A stretch of DNA of 64,000 nt from the NCBI RefSeq assembly GCF_026151205.1, contig NC_087078.1, forward strand, positions 14,523,118 to 14,587,117, written 5' to 3'. The notes under the pieces were generated by a model. It did no database searches, had not been told where the DNA came from, and saw nothing but the letters and a program-made list of their open reading frames with translations. This document shows, in pieces, positions 11,545 through 22,734 of this stretch. Both the position numbers and the translations under genes were made by a program. The number at the start of each line of letters is the position of its first letter. Position 1 is the stretch's first letter. Source of the stretch: Bolinopsis microptera (Eukaryota; Ctenophora; Tentaculata; Lobata; Bolinopsidae).

Positions 11545-11576
11545 TTGACACATACAATAATACACCTCCACATTAG
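11545..11576 (+). promoter_or_regulatory. Splice acceptor one base before the UBXN1 ATG
   Basis: The sequence ACACCTCCACATTAG ends at 11576, leaving a single G before the ATG at 11578. An acceptor this close to the start codon fits either a 5' UTR intron or trans-splicing of a leader. No upstream 5' UTR exon is obvious in the 330-bp gap after TRDMT1. Confidence 0.35.
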
Positions 11577-11577
11577 G

Positions 11578-13269
11578 ATGGGTCTCAAAGAAGACATGCT
11601 AGCGATGGGGTTTGGGGAGAACAGAACAGTAAGAGCCCTCAGAGCAGTTCAGGTAATTTTAATTACAAGTGTGCCCCAAGTAACTTTTTGCCCCAACTGT
11701 GCCCTAGGAAATTCAATTTTGTGCCCCAAGTGTGCCTAGCTAGATTACCAAATTGCCCATTGTTCTTGTCTTTTATTTTACAGCTAAAAATATAGATACA
11801 TTTTCCGAAAATTCTTTCATGTAACTTGCTGAAAATTACACTTCAGTAAATGATACTCAATATCTCAGTACAACTCAATGGAACGAGCGATAGCTTGGTT
11901 AGAAAATCACGAGAATGACGCAGACATAGACGATCCCATAGAGGAGTCAGGAGGGAACGTTTTAGGCAGTGCCAGCGAGCCCGGACAGACTCAAAGGTAG
12001 GTAAGTTGTTAACAACTTTATTTTATCCTTAGTTTAAATGTGAAATTTGTCATGATGGAATAGTTTAATTTGTAATTTCCAAATTTGCTGCATGCTCGAT
12101 CTGAGACAGATGCCTTCGAATATCGTTTTTGAAGAAATAATATCTTGTAAAAAAAGGTTGACGATTACAGCCTTATTTATTTTTCTCAGCGTACAGGAAG
12201 AAGCCACTTCCGAAATAACACCAGAAGAAAGGGCTGCTAAAGCTGCTGAGGTCCAGCGTAAAATAGCTGAGAGGAGGAGAATTGTAGAGGAGAAGGACAA
12301 GCAAGATGCCATTATGAGGGAAAAGATCAGGTAGGCCTATTTGCCTACTTTCAGAACTACTAAATTTCGCTTTCAATTTGAATAGGGTACATATGATTCA
12401 GTATTTTCAAATATTCGTGTTACTCTCGAAATGTTTTATCTCTAAATGACAATGATATCTGAATGTTCAACTCACAATTTCTGTTCTCGTCTAGACGGAA
12501 GGAAGGGCAGTCCCTGGGGGAGATGAGAGAGAAGCGAGACAGAGATGATGCTAAAGCTCTTGCGGAGGACAGGAGACGCCAGAAAATAGAAGATGAGAAA
12601 GCAAGGAAGGCAGTGCTGGACAAGATCAAACAAGACAGGTTCAGTGGAATCATTACAGCTACAACCACAATAACCTCAAACTTTTAAAATTTGTGATAAG
12701 AAATTCTGAAGCTTCAATCATGCCTTTAACAGACAATAAATAATTTCATCCGTCTTACTGAAAATAAACATATGAGTTGATCAGTGGTTGAATCCCTATT
12801 CGCCACAGAATGAACAAAATGAAGGCGAAGGAAACTGCGAATAAAGAAGAAGTAGCCCCACAACCAGCTCCCCAAGCCGCCGCCCCACAACCCGCTAAAG
12901 AGTATGATGAGTGCAGATTGCAACTACGCCTTCCCACCGGTACGTAGATTTAGTTAACCAAACACAGAACTATCAAGCCACATTTAAAGAATTGAATTAA
13001 GTTTTACCTTAACCGTTTAAGTGCCAAAATATTACAGATACAAAGGGTATTGAACATTAACTTCCGCAGGCCAAGCACTAGTAAACTCCTTCAAAGCAGA
13101 AGACACACTCGGTGACGTAGTGGCCTTTGTACGTGACACAGCAAAACTCGACACTTTTGGTCTTATGACGTCATTTCCCAGAAAACAGTTTCAACCATCA
13201 GACTACGGGTTCAGTCTGAAATCTCTTGGTTTATGTCCCTCTTCGGTGGTTATCGTATCTAAGCAATAG
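11578..13269 (+). CDS. UBXN1: UBX domain-containing protein 1 (SAKS1), p97/VCP and ubiquitin adaptor
   Basis: Six exons join in phase: 11578-11652, 11869-11996, 12190-12330, 12495-12638, 12809-12939, 13070-13269, giving about 272 residues, close to the family length. Residues 1-45 form a UBA domain (MGLKEDMLAMGFGENR and ERAIAWLENHE). The middle is a charged coiled coil (AAKAAEVQRKIAERRR, then DRDDAKALAEDRRRQKIED). An Ala/Pro/Gln linker leads to a C-terminal UBX domain starting YDECRLQLRLPTG, with the FPR signature of the p97-binding loop in TSFPRKQF and ending VVIVSKQ. The family binds ubiquitin through UBA and the p97/VCP N-domain through UBX, modulating ER-associated degradation and antiviral and NF-kB signalling. 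Exon 4 uses a weak GTTCAG donor; the other junctions are canonical. A polyadenylation signal follows. Confidence 0.95.
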
Positions 13270-13920
13270 TACTGATACGATGAGGCTGAGGGTCATATTT
13301 GTATTATGATAGCCCGAATTTTATTTAATTGTTTTGTAAATTAAATTTGTCATTATGTTATTAGTTTAATCCATTGCTTATTACATATTAACATTCTTGC
13401 TTCATTTTAAAATAAACTTTACTCAAAATAACGGTTATGTGTGCTCATAGTCATACAACACCTCTTATCGCGACTGCGATACGAGGTATACATTTACAAC
13501 GTGTAGCAAAACATATAGGTGGAAATAAATTCGGTCAGTCCAAAGTCTTTTATTGATTTCTAGTACTCGTAATTTGCACCAGCTTTTATGTGCCTTCAAC
13601 TTCATTACAGGATTTGTACAGATTTTTAACAAATCAGTTTCAAGTTTTGTTCTCTTAAAATTATTCGAAAAATGTGCGGGCAAACATCTTGATCTAGTGC
13701 AATGGACATCAGGACAATGAGGACATGTATTATTGACATTGTATCGCGTCGTGACCCCCACGGCCGTTCCACATGGTTATTGTTATTATGATATAGGGGG
13801 AGCCGCGCACTCGTGCGCGGCGGGTCATACAACGTACTATGACAATAAAATTGAAGTAGACGTTAATTATGAACAGTTTAATAATAATCGCGTCTAAATA
13901 TCTTCGAAGTAGCGCACGCC
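13270..13920. other. UBXN1 3' UTR and intergenic sequence
   Basis: No further exon is recognised. Near 13803 a GC-rich hairpin (CCGCGCACTCGTGCGCGG) stands out from the AT-rich background and probably marks the edge of the cluster of foldback elements that follows. Confidence 0.4.
13411..13416 (+). terminator. Polyadenylation signal of UBXN1
   Basis: AATAAA lies 142 bases after the UBXN1 stop codon, in an AT-rich 3' UTR. It is the only canonical hexamer near the gene's end. Confidence 0.6.
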
Positions 13921-14041
13921 TAACTGTCACCAAGATGTAAATCAGATCGAACGAGAAATTTACTAATTTCTCGTTCGATCTAATTTCTCGTTCGATCAGC
14001 TAATTTCTCGTCCGATCTGATTTACATCTTGGTGACAGTTA
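13921..14041. repeat. 121-bp foldback with internal 17-bp repeats
   Basis: The first 40 bases, starting TAACTGTCACCAAGATGTAA, are the reverse complement of the last 40, ending in the inverse of the same sequence with one mismatch (TTCG against TCCG). The centre holds about three direct copies of TAATTTCTCGTTCGATC. The whole could extrude as a cruciform or be a very short foldback transposon. Confidence 0.75.
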
Positions 14042-14140
14042 TTCCTTAATTGACGATGCCAATTCATCGCAGCTCACCGATTACATAATTGAGTGCGCGG
14101 CCCAGTAACGCATCGCGCTATACAAGGTATTATTATGTGG

Positions 14141-14405
14141 GGCCATCTACTTAGGACGTCAGGCAAACAGGGAGGGTGTGGTTTTGAAAATAAGGACACA
14201 CCCGGAAACAGAAAGGGGGAGGGGGTGATATGAAAATCTTTGTAGCGCGATGCGTTACTGTGCCGAGCTGAGATGAATTGACATCGTCAATTAAGAAAAT
14301 CTGCGATTTTGGCGGACGTCTTCACATATAGTATAGCTATGAGTCTACGCGTACTGCGTGACGCGCTTGTTTCACAAGTAAAATAGACGTCCTAAGTAGA
14401 TGCCC
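14141..14405. mobile_element. 265-bp MITE-like element with 20-bp terminal inverted repeats
   Basis: The left end GGCCATCTACTTAGGACGTC is matched by the inverse of the right end GACGTCCTAAGTAGATGCCC with one mismatch. No ORF is present. A second inverted repeat overlaps it: sequence at 14045-14128 (…GACGATGCCAATTCATC… to CAGTAACGCATCGCGCTA) recurs inverted at about 14237-14300. The region is therefore a nest of at least two palindromic elements. Confidence 0.6.
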
Positions 14406-14446
14406 TTATGTTAACGAGTGATACTTGCAAAATATTTGTTCCATAT

Positions 14447-14485
14447 ACAGGACCGTCGACGAGTCCAACTCGGCGCGCGTCCTGT
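14447..14485. other. GC-rich hairpin resembling a degenerate hammerhead fold
   Basis: The outer arms ACAGGAC and GTCCTGT enclose an inner hairpin CGAGT-CCA-ACTCG, with CGTCGA before it and GCGCGC after it. The layout recalls a hammerhead ribozyme stem II between its two conserved strands, but the invariant CTGANGA is altered and GAAA is absent, so it should not self-cleave. A simple hairpin is the more economical reading. Confidence 0.25.
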
Positions 14486-15055
14486 TAGGTTGTAAACCTA
14501 CAACCCTTATGGCGCGGCGCGCACTGTACTCAGTAATATTGCGAGCGTGCTAAATCACCTCACTGTCTTGTGTCTAGTGCACTCGAAATTGTTTTAATGC
14601 GATGTAATAAGTCTTATTCGAAATCAGCGTAAAAATACTTTGGTTTAGCTTACTTTTACTATCCCACAGCTCACTCATAAAACAGGAACGTATAAGCATG
14701 AAGCATGTACACAGAGCGGTCGAAATATAATCGCGCCTTTGATTTAATATTATATTGTATATAGGGCTTTTGCTTTATTGAATTATTTTACGACACAATA
14801 TAAACAGTAAAAGGATACAGAATTATGTATTATGGGGATGAGGAGGGGATGAAGCTGAAAATATGATTGCAGGTACTGACTTGATTTTAAAATTCGCTGC
14901 ACCCAGATCAGGGGCTTGCTCCACTCTCCAGCAGTTATCGAACGTTTGGATAACATCATCATTTAGCTTCTAAACGATGGGCTTCGAATTTTTGTCAATT
15001 TCCGTTTCATGCCCTAAATCTAAATATAATCGTGTTTTCAGCAGCGAGTCCATAT

Positions 15056-15919
15056 TAGTAGAGGCTCTTACGGGCAAAAAGACGTGTTTTCTGCTACGAG
15101 TTTAGAGACCTAACCGCTAATTGGACACAATAGTATGATGTCTAAGGATCGATAATATGTTAAGAATTATAAATTTGGCCTTATTAGTCACGTGCTATAT
15201 CAATGCGCGTTTTAAACTTTGACAGTCTATTACTCTAAGGCAAATAAAGTAATTATATTCATATTTTGTCAGCAATAAGATCACATTGTTTTTTATTTGG
15301 TGTGAAAATATGAGCTAGAACGGACATAATCTCGCTGAGTTATAGCTGTTTGAAATTTATGATGAACGCGCGGATGCCAATTGATAACAACTAAATGCTT
15401 TTGCGCGTAGTGCGCGTCGAAAATTTGGCAAAAACGCTTGCGGAGTGACAATATTCAAACTTCGATAAAGTATATGAACTGGGTACCTCTTGGAAAGGAA
15501 AAATTTAGGCAAACACAATGTGACTATTTTTGGGTTAATTTAATACAACTGCAAAAAATTATTCAAACTTCAAGCAAAAAAGTCAAAATTTTTACCACTT
15601 TTTTGGATTTTTACCCCCAAAAAAATAGAGGGATTTTTTAAATTTTTAAACCAACTTGTGCGGCTGTGTTTTAGCTATCTCCATGCAAGTTTTGCCGACA
15701 TGCCAACAAAATTAACTTGTTCAAAATATCAAAAAACATGGTTTTTTGGCCTATTTTTGGCCCAAAAATCGTTTTTTTTTGCGATTTTACCCCCCAAAAA
15801 GTCAGTCCTATCATCTTAAAACCACTTTTAATCGATTCTACGGTCAAAAATACGTCTAGTAAGGTGTATCTGGGGTCCCTAGCGTATGGAGCAGACAATG
15901 CCCGTAAGAGCCTCTACTA
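15056..15919. mobile_element. 864-bp MITE with 21-bp perfect terminal inverted repeats
   Basis: The left terminus TAGTAGAGGCTCTTACGGGC plus A is exactly inverted at 15899-15919. The interior is non-coding, with T- and A-rich palindromic patches and two related segments containing ACCCCCCAAAAA-like runs. The termini begin and end in TA, which fits a TA target as in Tc1/mariner-type elements. No transposase is present. Confidence 0.7.
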
Positions 15920-16539
15920 TATTGTGTGAGCTGTACAATAAGCTATTTATTAGTTATTTAGAATATATATTCGCATTTATCCACACTATATTTACATTAC
16001 ACGTACAACGTGATATCGTTATCAGTGCTTTTTATTGTCTTAAAGGAAAAACAGTTCTGGATCGCATACTGATATCTCTGTGGTAGCTTGATATGAGTCA
16101 TAGATTTTTCTGAAAGTACATGTACAGTGGTGGATTGAGGGGCCACTGGCCAGGATCCTCTCTGTTGAGACACCTATCTGCTATTCTGTATTCCCTTGTT
16201 TTATTTTCTTTGTTTCCTTTTACTCAAGATAATGGCATTCCCCTGCACTGTACTGTTAGATGCGTGGGATGGGTACGTTGTGTATTTCCTTTTGTTTGCA
16301 AATTCACTTTTATTTCAACAGATCTTAGTTCAAATATTCTGCATTTGTTAAACAGAAATCGAGTAGTGATAATGTATTTTGATATGATGAACAAATGTAC
16401 CACTGTCCATTTTATCCCTGCACAAAAAAAAACTGAAAAAAGACAAAGACAAAAGGGACAAAAGGGACAAGAGGGACAAAAGGGACAAAAAAAGATAATA
16501 GGGACAAAAAAGACAAAAAAGACAAAAAAGACGGGGACA

Positions 16540-18571
16540 TTATTATTATTAAATCTAAAATAGCTAATAATTTAATAAATTATTAACAGGCCCCTTAACG
16601 TGGGCAATAATATACGCTTTATAAATTATATAAACAAATTGTAGTCTATTTTTCCAATGTTGTTAAGTGTCTCTTTAGATCTGTTTTGGTCTTTCGTGGG
16701 AGTTCCCACATTTGTTGGTTGAGAATGCTCAACATAACATACATGATGCTTGACTGCTTTGTTGACCCGGACAGGCACCGGGGGCAGACATCCCAACACC
16801 AGTGCGTTGGGACATATTGTTGGTCTGCTTCAGGACGTGTTAGATCCTAGAGAAGCCGCCATCCCCTCTACTGCTTTAGCTCAGCGGCAGCATGAGCCCT
16901 GGTTTCCTGCCACATTGGTACCTCTGAAAGTACAGAAAAGTGGCGGATTTCGGGGTCCAGGATACTCCCTCTTTGTTCTTTATGGTGGTCATATTTCTCT
17001 GAGATGTTTGCAGAGTCTTTATTTCATGATCTTTCTAGTCGGATAAATCCTGGAGAGCATCGTTTTGTCCCCAAAGAAATTCGACTCTCCTAATGAATGC
17101 TTTTTGTGTGCTGTTTTTTGTTAACACTTCATCTAGATAGGAATGTGAGTCTGCCCCACCCAGCTCTTCTTTCAGTTGCAGGTAACTGGCATGGTGTCTT
17201 GCACCTCCAGACACAATTGGAGCTGGTGTACGGGAGAATCGATGAAGCTGTTACAGAAACGACAGGCCTCACCACTGCCACCACCCATGATCTTTTGGAT
17301 ATTGGTGCTGCCATGAATGTAGTCCATTATTCGGCTGTCCAGATTTTTACTCGTGTTGTGCCCGAATAAAAAGTTGTTTTTGTCTAGGAGCAGCCCACTG
17401 TTTTTGATCTTTGTGATCACACCAAGTATCTTGGTCTCCTTGTTGTTACTGACAGTTCTGCATTGCAGATTTGTTTCGATGCTGTCAATCCAGATCTTAT
17501 TTTTGTAGCTCATTATGTCTGCCTGAGTGTAATAGGCCAGATCCTTGAAATGTTGCTGCGTTAGGTCTATCATTCTGGTTCCGTGTGACTTATTTTCTTT
17601 CCAAAGGAAGTACTTTTTCAGTGACATTGTTAAGACATGAAAGCTTGGTATTCTGCTTTCATCAACTTGGTAGAGGGTAGCTGAAAGATTGTCACCTTGT
17701 GTGAGTATTTTGCACATGAATTTAACCGAGAGAGCTTTGAGTTACACATCCAGTGGTGGGAGGTGGAGAGCAAGTTCGGTTAATTCCCTTTGTGGGTTCA
17801 GGACTGATCCAGATATTTTTAAAATTATTTTATTCCATAAGCTTTTAAATTGATTGAGACACTTGTGAAGCCAAATAGGTGCTGCGTAGAACAGTTTAGT
17901 GAGGACCATTGTCTTAAGGAGGAGAGTGAGGCTGTAAACGTTTAGACCGTAGTTGCGGTTAGTTGATTTTGTTATTAATCCCCACTTTCTTTTGCATTCT
18001 TTAAGTTTTTGAGACGCATATTTCTTGAAATTGAGGTCTTCATCTACTATTACCCCAAGGACCTTCGTACTTTGAACGTAGTTGATGCTTTTCCCATTAA
18101 TACATAATCCTGCAGGTTTCTGTTCTTCATTATAGGCTGCAGTTTTCAATATTATTGCCTCTGTTTTATTTGTATCACAGTTCACTACTAGCTTGTTCTT
18201 GATGCACCACTTGCTGAGGTGGTCACATACCATCTGCATTTTTTCATGGCATCCGGAGATGTTCTCAAAGGAAATCGTAAGTGTACCGTCATCAGCAAAT
18301 TTGTAGCAGCTTAGATATCTTTTTACCTCTTCCGGGGTGTTGTGCGTCATGTCTGCTATGTATAGGATAAAGAGGAGAGGTGAGAGTACAGCCCCCTGAG
18401 GTAGTCCAAATATTGTACATTTTCTTTTTCTCCTTTATAGTTGTTCACTTTTAGACATATCGTCCGGTTGAACAGGAAACTTCTCAGCACGTTAAGAATA
18501 TTTCCTTGAATACCGAGAGTTGATAGTTTGACACATAGTGATGGAAGATGAACACTGTCAAATGCCTTTTC
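16540..18571 (-). mobile_element. 5'-truncated LINE fragment with 10-bp target duplication
   Basis: The flanks are the direct repeat GACGGGGACA (16530-16539 and 18572-18581), showing insertion into the GGGACAAA array of element 3. Read on the minus strand, the copy begins inside the RT at motif A (VEKAFDSVHLPSL). It continues through motif B (FGLPQGAVLSPLLFILYIAD) and motif C (YKFADDGTL), then the post-RT region (STKVLGVIVDEDLNFKKYA). It ends with a C-terminal Cys/His cluster (CRFCNSFIDSPVHQLQLC). Frameshifts near 17720 and 18420 break the frame. The 3' UTR runs from about 17170 to the TTA-rich tail at 16540. It belongs to the Jockey/CR1/Nimb-like assemblage; the exact clade is unresolved. 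Confidence 0.85.
17172..18350 (-). pseudogene. LINE reverse transcriptase C-terminal half, frameshifted
   Basis: Two open frames (17742-18350 and 17172-17717) together encode RT motif C onward and the C-terminal zinc-knuckle-like segment of the LINE at 16540-18571. A frameshift near 17720-17740 separates them. There is no N-terminal RT or endonuclease because of the 5' truncation. Confidence 0.75.
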
Positions 18572-19230
18572 GACGGGGACAAAAAGGACAAAATGGACAA
18601 AAAAGACAGGGACAAAATGGACAAAATGGACAAAAAGGACAGGGACAAACGAGACAAATGTTCAGGAAAAAGAGGAGGAATAAGAAAATCTTGATTAGAG
18701 GTCGGGCATGCTTTATCTCCTACTTCATAGGAAAAAGCGAATACCCATTAGCTCGATATTGTCGGCATATTGTTAACGGAAAAGTAATTGTGTGGGTCTG
18801 GGTATCTGCTACTGGCCGCTATGAGCGTTATGATATTAAAAGATGATGACTTTTTTGATATCACCACTTGATTAATGGGATTAATGAAATATTGACTGAA
18901 CCGTGTACACATTTATTTATGTGATGCCGTTGATGAATTCTGCTTATTTCAGTCCCTTCAGTGGTTTCAGTTGATTCTAAGTACAGCAAAACACTGACAT
19001 GAAAATCTAAATTGTTGATGTCGAGTAGAATATATACATTCTCTACATTTGAGCTTGTCTAATTTTTTGTCTCATTTGTCCAAAATTTGTGTCCCTTTTG
19101 TCCCTTTTGTCCCTAGTATTGTCCATTTTGTCCCCAAAACACTGTCCTTCACAAAAAAATGTAAAAAAAGACAAAGACAAAATGGACAAAATGGACAGTG
19201 GTACCCCCCCCCGGCCCCCCCCCCCCCCCC

Positions 19231-19795
19231 TTCATCACAAATTAATGCTCTCTCATAACGTTTGGAACTCGAAAAGCCTGCTTTATTAGCCGACAACTTT
19301 TCTTCCTTCAAACCTTTTCTCCTCTGAAACCTCTTTTCTAATATCATACATACATTTAGGAACACCATTGACGTTGCATCTCCCATTTTGGTAAGTTCAG
19401 CTTTTTTAGACTCATTCAGTTATTTAAATTGGTAAAGACAATGCCATGTGTTGAATGTTCACGTCATTGTTATCTGATTTATAATTGCTAACGATTGAAA
19501 TTACCAGTTTAATAATTAATCATAATATTATAGTTACAAGGAAGATTGTGGATAATCTTTCTTGAATAAGTTTGAAAACGCTTTCACTTGTAAAACAATG
19601 CCAAATACAGCCCACAGACTAGAGGTGAGATCCGCAGGTTGGCCACTGCTTCAGCTATCACTAAAATGCCAGAACTGGCCCTGATTCAAGCTCAAAAGAT
19701 CCGAACGTATGAGTGTCAAAAATAGATATAATGACTAATGTATCACGGTAATCTTTCATTCAAGTTTTAGCCAAAATACACTGCATATAAAAAGT
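19231..19795. other. Intergenic; contains relic of the tRNA-linked duplicated flank
   Basis: No gene recognised. From about 19530 the sequence is an inverted, diverged copy of the flank downstream of the tRNA-Tyr gene at 24181, including the SLC6-like relic listed separately. Confidence 0.5.
19618..19705 (-). pseudogene. SLC6-like exon relic, copy 1 (damaged)
   Basis: On the minus strand it corresponds to the same exon-like segment as 23047-23140, ending in the donor-like CTAGAG-GTGAG, but with a deletion after GTGAGATCCGCAGG and substitutions (ACTAAAATGCCAGAACTGG). The reading frame is not maintained. See the copy at 23047 for the reasoning on identity. Confidence 0.35.
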
Positions 19796-19885
19796 TCCCT
19801 CGAACCAGATTTGAACTGGTGACCTAAGGATTACTAGGGGTGAAACCGTTACAGTCCTCCGCTCTGCCAACTGAGCTACCAAGGG
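19796..19885 (-). tRNA. tRNA-Tyr (GUA) with 17-nt intron, copy 1
   Basis: Reverse complement: CCCTTGGTAGCTCAGTTGGC begins the acceptor and D arms, the anticodon loop is CTGTAA, an intron follows (CGGTTTCACCCCTAGTA), then ATCCTTAGG, the T arm with CCAGTTCAAATCTGG, and TCGAGGGA. The mature length is 73 nt. The A box, B box (GGTTCAAATC-type) and an immediate TTTTT terminator are intact. The position of the intron after base 37 is characteristic of eukaryotic tRNA-Tyr. Confidence 0.95.
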
Positions 19886-20639
19886 TGTATCTCATTCTGA
19901 ATTCAAATGACCAGGTTTTGAAACTGTGCAGAAAAAATTCAATACTTTAGAATTCCTACTGTATGTAATATACATGTTTCTACTGTATCGAATTTCTTCC
20001 GCACAATTTCAAATTTTTTATATGCAGTGTCACCTCGCTCTAGTCTGTGGGCTGTATTGTTTTACATGTGATAGCGTTTTAAAACTTACTCAAGAGAGAT
20101 TTCATCCACAATGAATTATATGATCTATAGGTGCAAATGAAGTCGAAATTTTGAGGTTAACCTGTAATTACATGTAAGACTTGAACTTAAACTTAAAAAA
20201 GGTAAATCCTAACTTTTGGAAAAGACTGGCAACACCCAGGATCTAAGACGTGGCTCTGGTGTTTTGATATTTGTTCTTGAAGTATGAGGTAACCCAAATA
20301 GTGCTTATTAACCCAAGTAGTGCTTATTTTACAGTCATAGAAACACTTATTGTTTTAAGCATCATTATGGCTTTCCCAGAAACTAATCGTGTGTTGCACA
20401 GTACTTGTTTCAGTATCAGGAGTATTCACAAGTACGCCAGAATGACGTATATGTTTCGCTGTGGAAAAAGAAAGTTAGATATCAAAAATCTGAGATGTAG
20501 CCAGTCTATAAAATCCTTTCAGGTAAGTCCTAGTCCGTTTAAGATAATAATGGCTTTACAAATCTCAAATAAATCTTTAAAAAATAAATTTTCTTCGCAA
20601 CTATGTCGTGATTGCAACAATAAATATGTCCTCCATATT

Positions 20640-21445
20640 TTAAGTCAAAACAGTGATATCTGGATCGTGGAAAGCTGAAATTTGAAAATGTCCATACTGG
20701 CTCTAGTACTTTGATGGCGACTTGTGTCACTCTCACCGACAAAAATTCAGTCAAAACCTCGAAATTTCGGTCAAGGAGACAGCAGAAAAGCTTCTTGTCA
20801 AAAATCTTCCAAAATCTCATTTTATATATTCTTGATGATTTTCCGTTTATCAAAGCTTTGTTTGGGAATAGAACTTTGAATACTACAATCGTGTCTTTCG
20901 CCATCGTCAGTAACCTTGCTAGATGATCATTGAAGAAAAATTCAGTCAAAGCAAGGAAATTTGGGTTGCGGAAAACCGAAATTTGAAAATGTCCTACTGG
21001 TAGGACATATTCAAAATTTTCATTGCATCAAAGTTTCCTCCGGATATACTGGTTATAGTACCTTGATGGCGACTTGTTTCACCCTCACCGACCTCACTGA
21101 TTGGTCACTGGTCAACAATTCAATCAAAACCTCGAAATTTCGGTCAATGAGACGGCAGAAAAGCTTCTTGTCAAAAATCTTCCAAAATCTCATTTAATAA
21201 TTTGATGATTTTCCGTTTATCAAAGCTTTATTTGGGAATAGAATTTTGAATACTAGAATCGTGTCTTGTGCCATCTTCAGTGACCTTGCTAGATGGTCAT
21301 TCAAGGAAAATTCCGTCAAAACAATGAAATTTGGGTCGTGGATGGCTGAAATCTGAAAATGTTCATAATTTACCTTCCATCAAAGTTTTCTCTTCTAGTA
21401 CCTCGATGGTTACTTGTGTCACTCACACTGACCTCACCGATCGGT
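20640..21445. repeat. Degenerate tandem repeat, period about 340-355 bp
   Basis: A module containing GATGGCGACTTGTGTCACTC, then AAAACCTCGAAATTTCGGTC, AAAAGCTTCTTGTCAAAAAT and CTTGCTAGATGATCATT recurs, starting at about 20713, 21066 and 21404. The copies differ by substitutions and small insertions (for example an added TTGGTCACTGGTCAACAATT), so the array is old. Confidence 0.75.
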
Positions 21446-22734
21446 CACCTGTTACCAGAGCAGCAATTCACTGAGTGCAGACATAATCCTAGTAGATAGC
21501 ATTCTGGATCCTGATTGGTTGCTGTCGAGTGTCGACCTATGACAGCGCTCCATTTATAACATACACTCACGCCGGGTTTATGTAGTTCATCAGTTAGCTA
21601 TTGTATGAAAAATTTATTAAGCACACACATACACTGATACATTGTCATTATATTCCTTTCAACTTCAAGGATATCAATACACTGCACTGTTCTCCTTGTA
21701 TTCGCTATATTCATGTAAAAATGTCCACTCTGTAATCTGTAGTGACTACGTATTATAACACCTTAATGAGACGTCCTTATTAACTAACATTCATTTATTT
21801 GTGTTCTACAATCTCCTTGTTATGTGTTATGAACAGTTTTTTAGTCACAAAAAACATGCGCACTCATAAACTTGTCCCCACAAATATTGAGGGCATGTTT
21901 ATTGTTGCAATAACGTAGTCGCCAAGAAATTTACTTATGGAAAGTTTTTTGAAGTCTGTAAAGCCATCTTTAGCTAAAACGAGATGAGATCTTGATTAGC
22001 ACTTTAACCTGAAAGAATGTTACGGGTCGGTTACATCTCAGATGTCTGGTATTTCCTTTTTCCACAGGTAAGCGAGACGTTCACGTCATTCTGGTGTACT
22101 GGCGACTACTCTTGCTGTACTATGCGACACACAGTTGTTCTAGGATGATGAGAGTTAGTTTATGGGAAATAAAAGCTCTGTTACGATGCTTAAAACGATT
22201 AATGATCAAATGTTTACGAATTCTTGAACTCCGTTAAAGTCACGAAGTTTGATAACCAAAAAAAAAACTATGTACTTGCAAAAACGTTGGGATTTATAAT
22301 GTTTTGTGGGGATTCCATATTGTCAGCTGACGACGATTAACAAATGTTTATTGAAAGCTTCTACAAGTTAAACTATCGTATCACTTATATGTTTCTAACC
22401 CAACTCCATTCAGTCATATTGTCAATATTGCTCGATATTAATTTCTCAGAAATTTTCCAAGTTCTCCCCCTTGTACCCACTTGGAGTTCTATAACTGTTA
22501 AGTGTGAGCACTACTTCAAAATGTCCGGTCTTATCCACCGGATCCTTAAATCAATACAATAAATTGTTATTTTTCATTTCACATTGCTAAATTTTAATCC
22601 TGAAAGGAAATTTCCCGAAATATTCCAGAACGCCTACAATCTACAACCCCTCTCTCGAACCACACTTATTTCGAAAAAAAGCTGCCTTATTGAATCGTTC
22701 TATTCTATAACATAATATAATCTCTATTGTTAAA

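Larger units (their letters stand above)
16397..19230. mobile_element. Element 3 with (GGGACAAA)n terminal blocks, split by a LINE
   Basis: Without the LINE inserted at 16540-18571 this is an element of about 800 bp. The left end starts GTACCACTGTCC; the right end is the inverse, GGACAGTGGTAC, followed by C-runs (19204-19212 and 19215-19230). Inside both ends lie arrays of GGGACAAA/GGACAAAATGG units, with their inverse (TTTTGTCC) in the right arm. The segment CACTGTCC…CACAAAAAAA…AAAAAAGACAAAGACAAAA occurs in the same orientation at both ends. The left end has no G-run and no target duplication is obvious. The interior (about 18653-19060) has no convincing ORF. Confidence 0.6.

Noticed and set aside
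16125-16160. CAGTGGTGGATTGAGGGGCC as the terminus of a hAT-type transposon
   Set aside because: The motif resembles some hAT ends, but no matching inverse end or 8-bp duplication was found within a plausible distance.
16435-19200. GGGACAAA arrays as a CRISPR or telomere-like array
   Set aside because: Units are immediately adjacent, degenerate and in both orientations at the two ends of one element. There are no unique spacers, and the position is internal on the chromosome.
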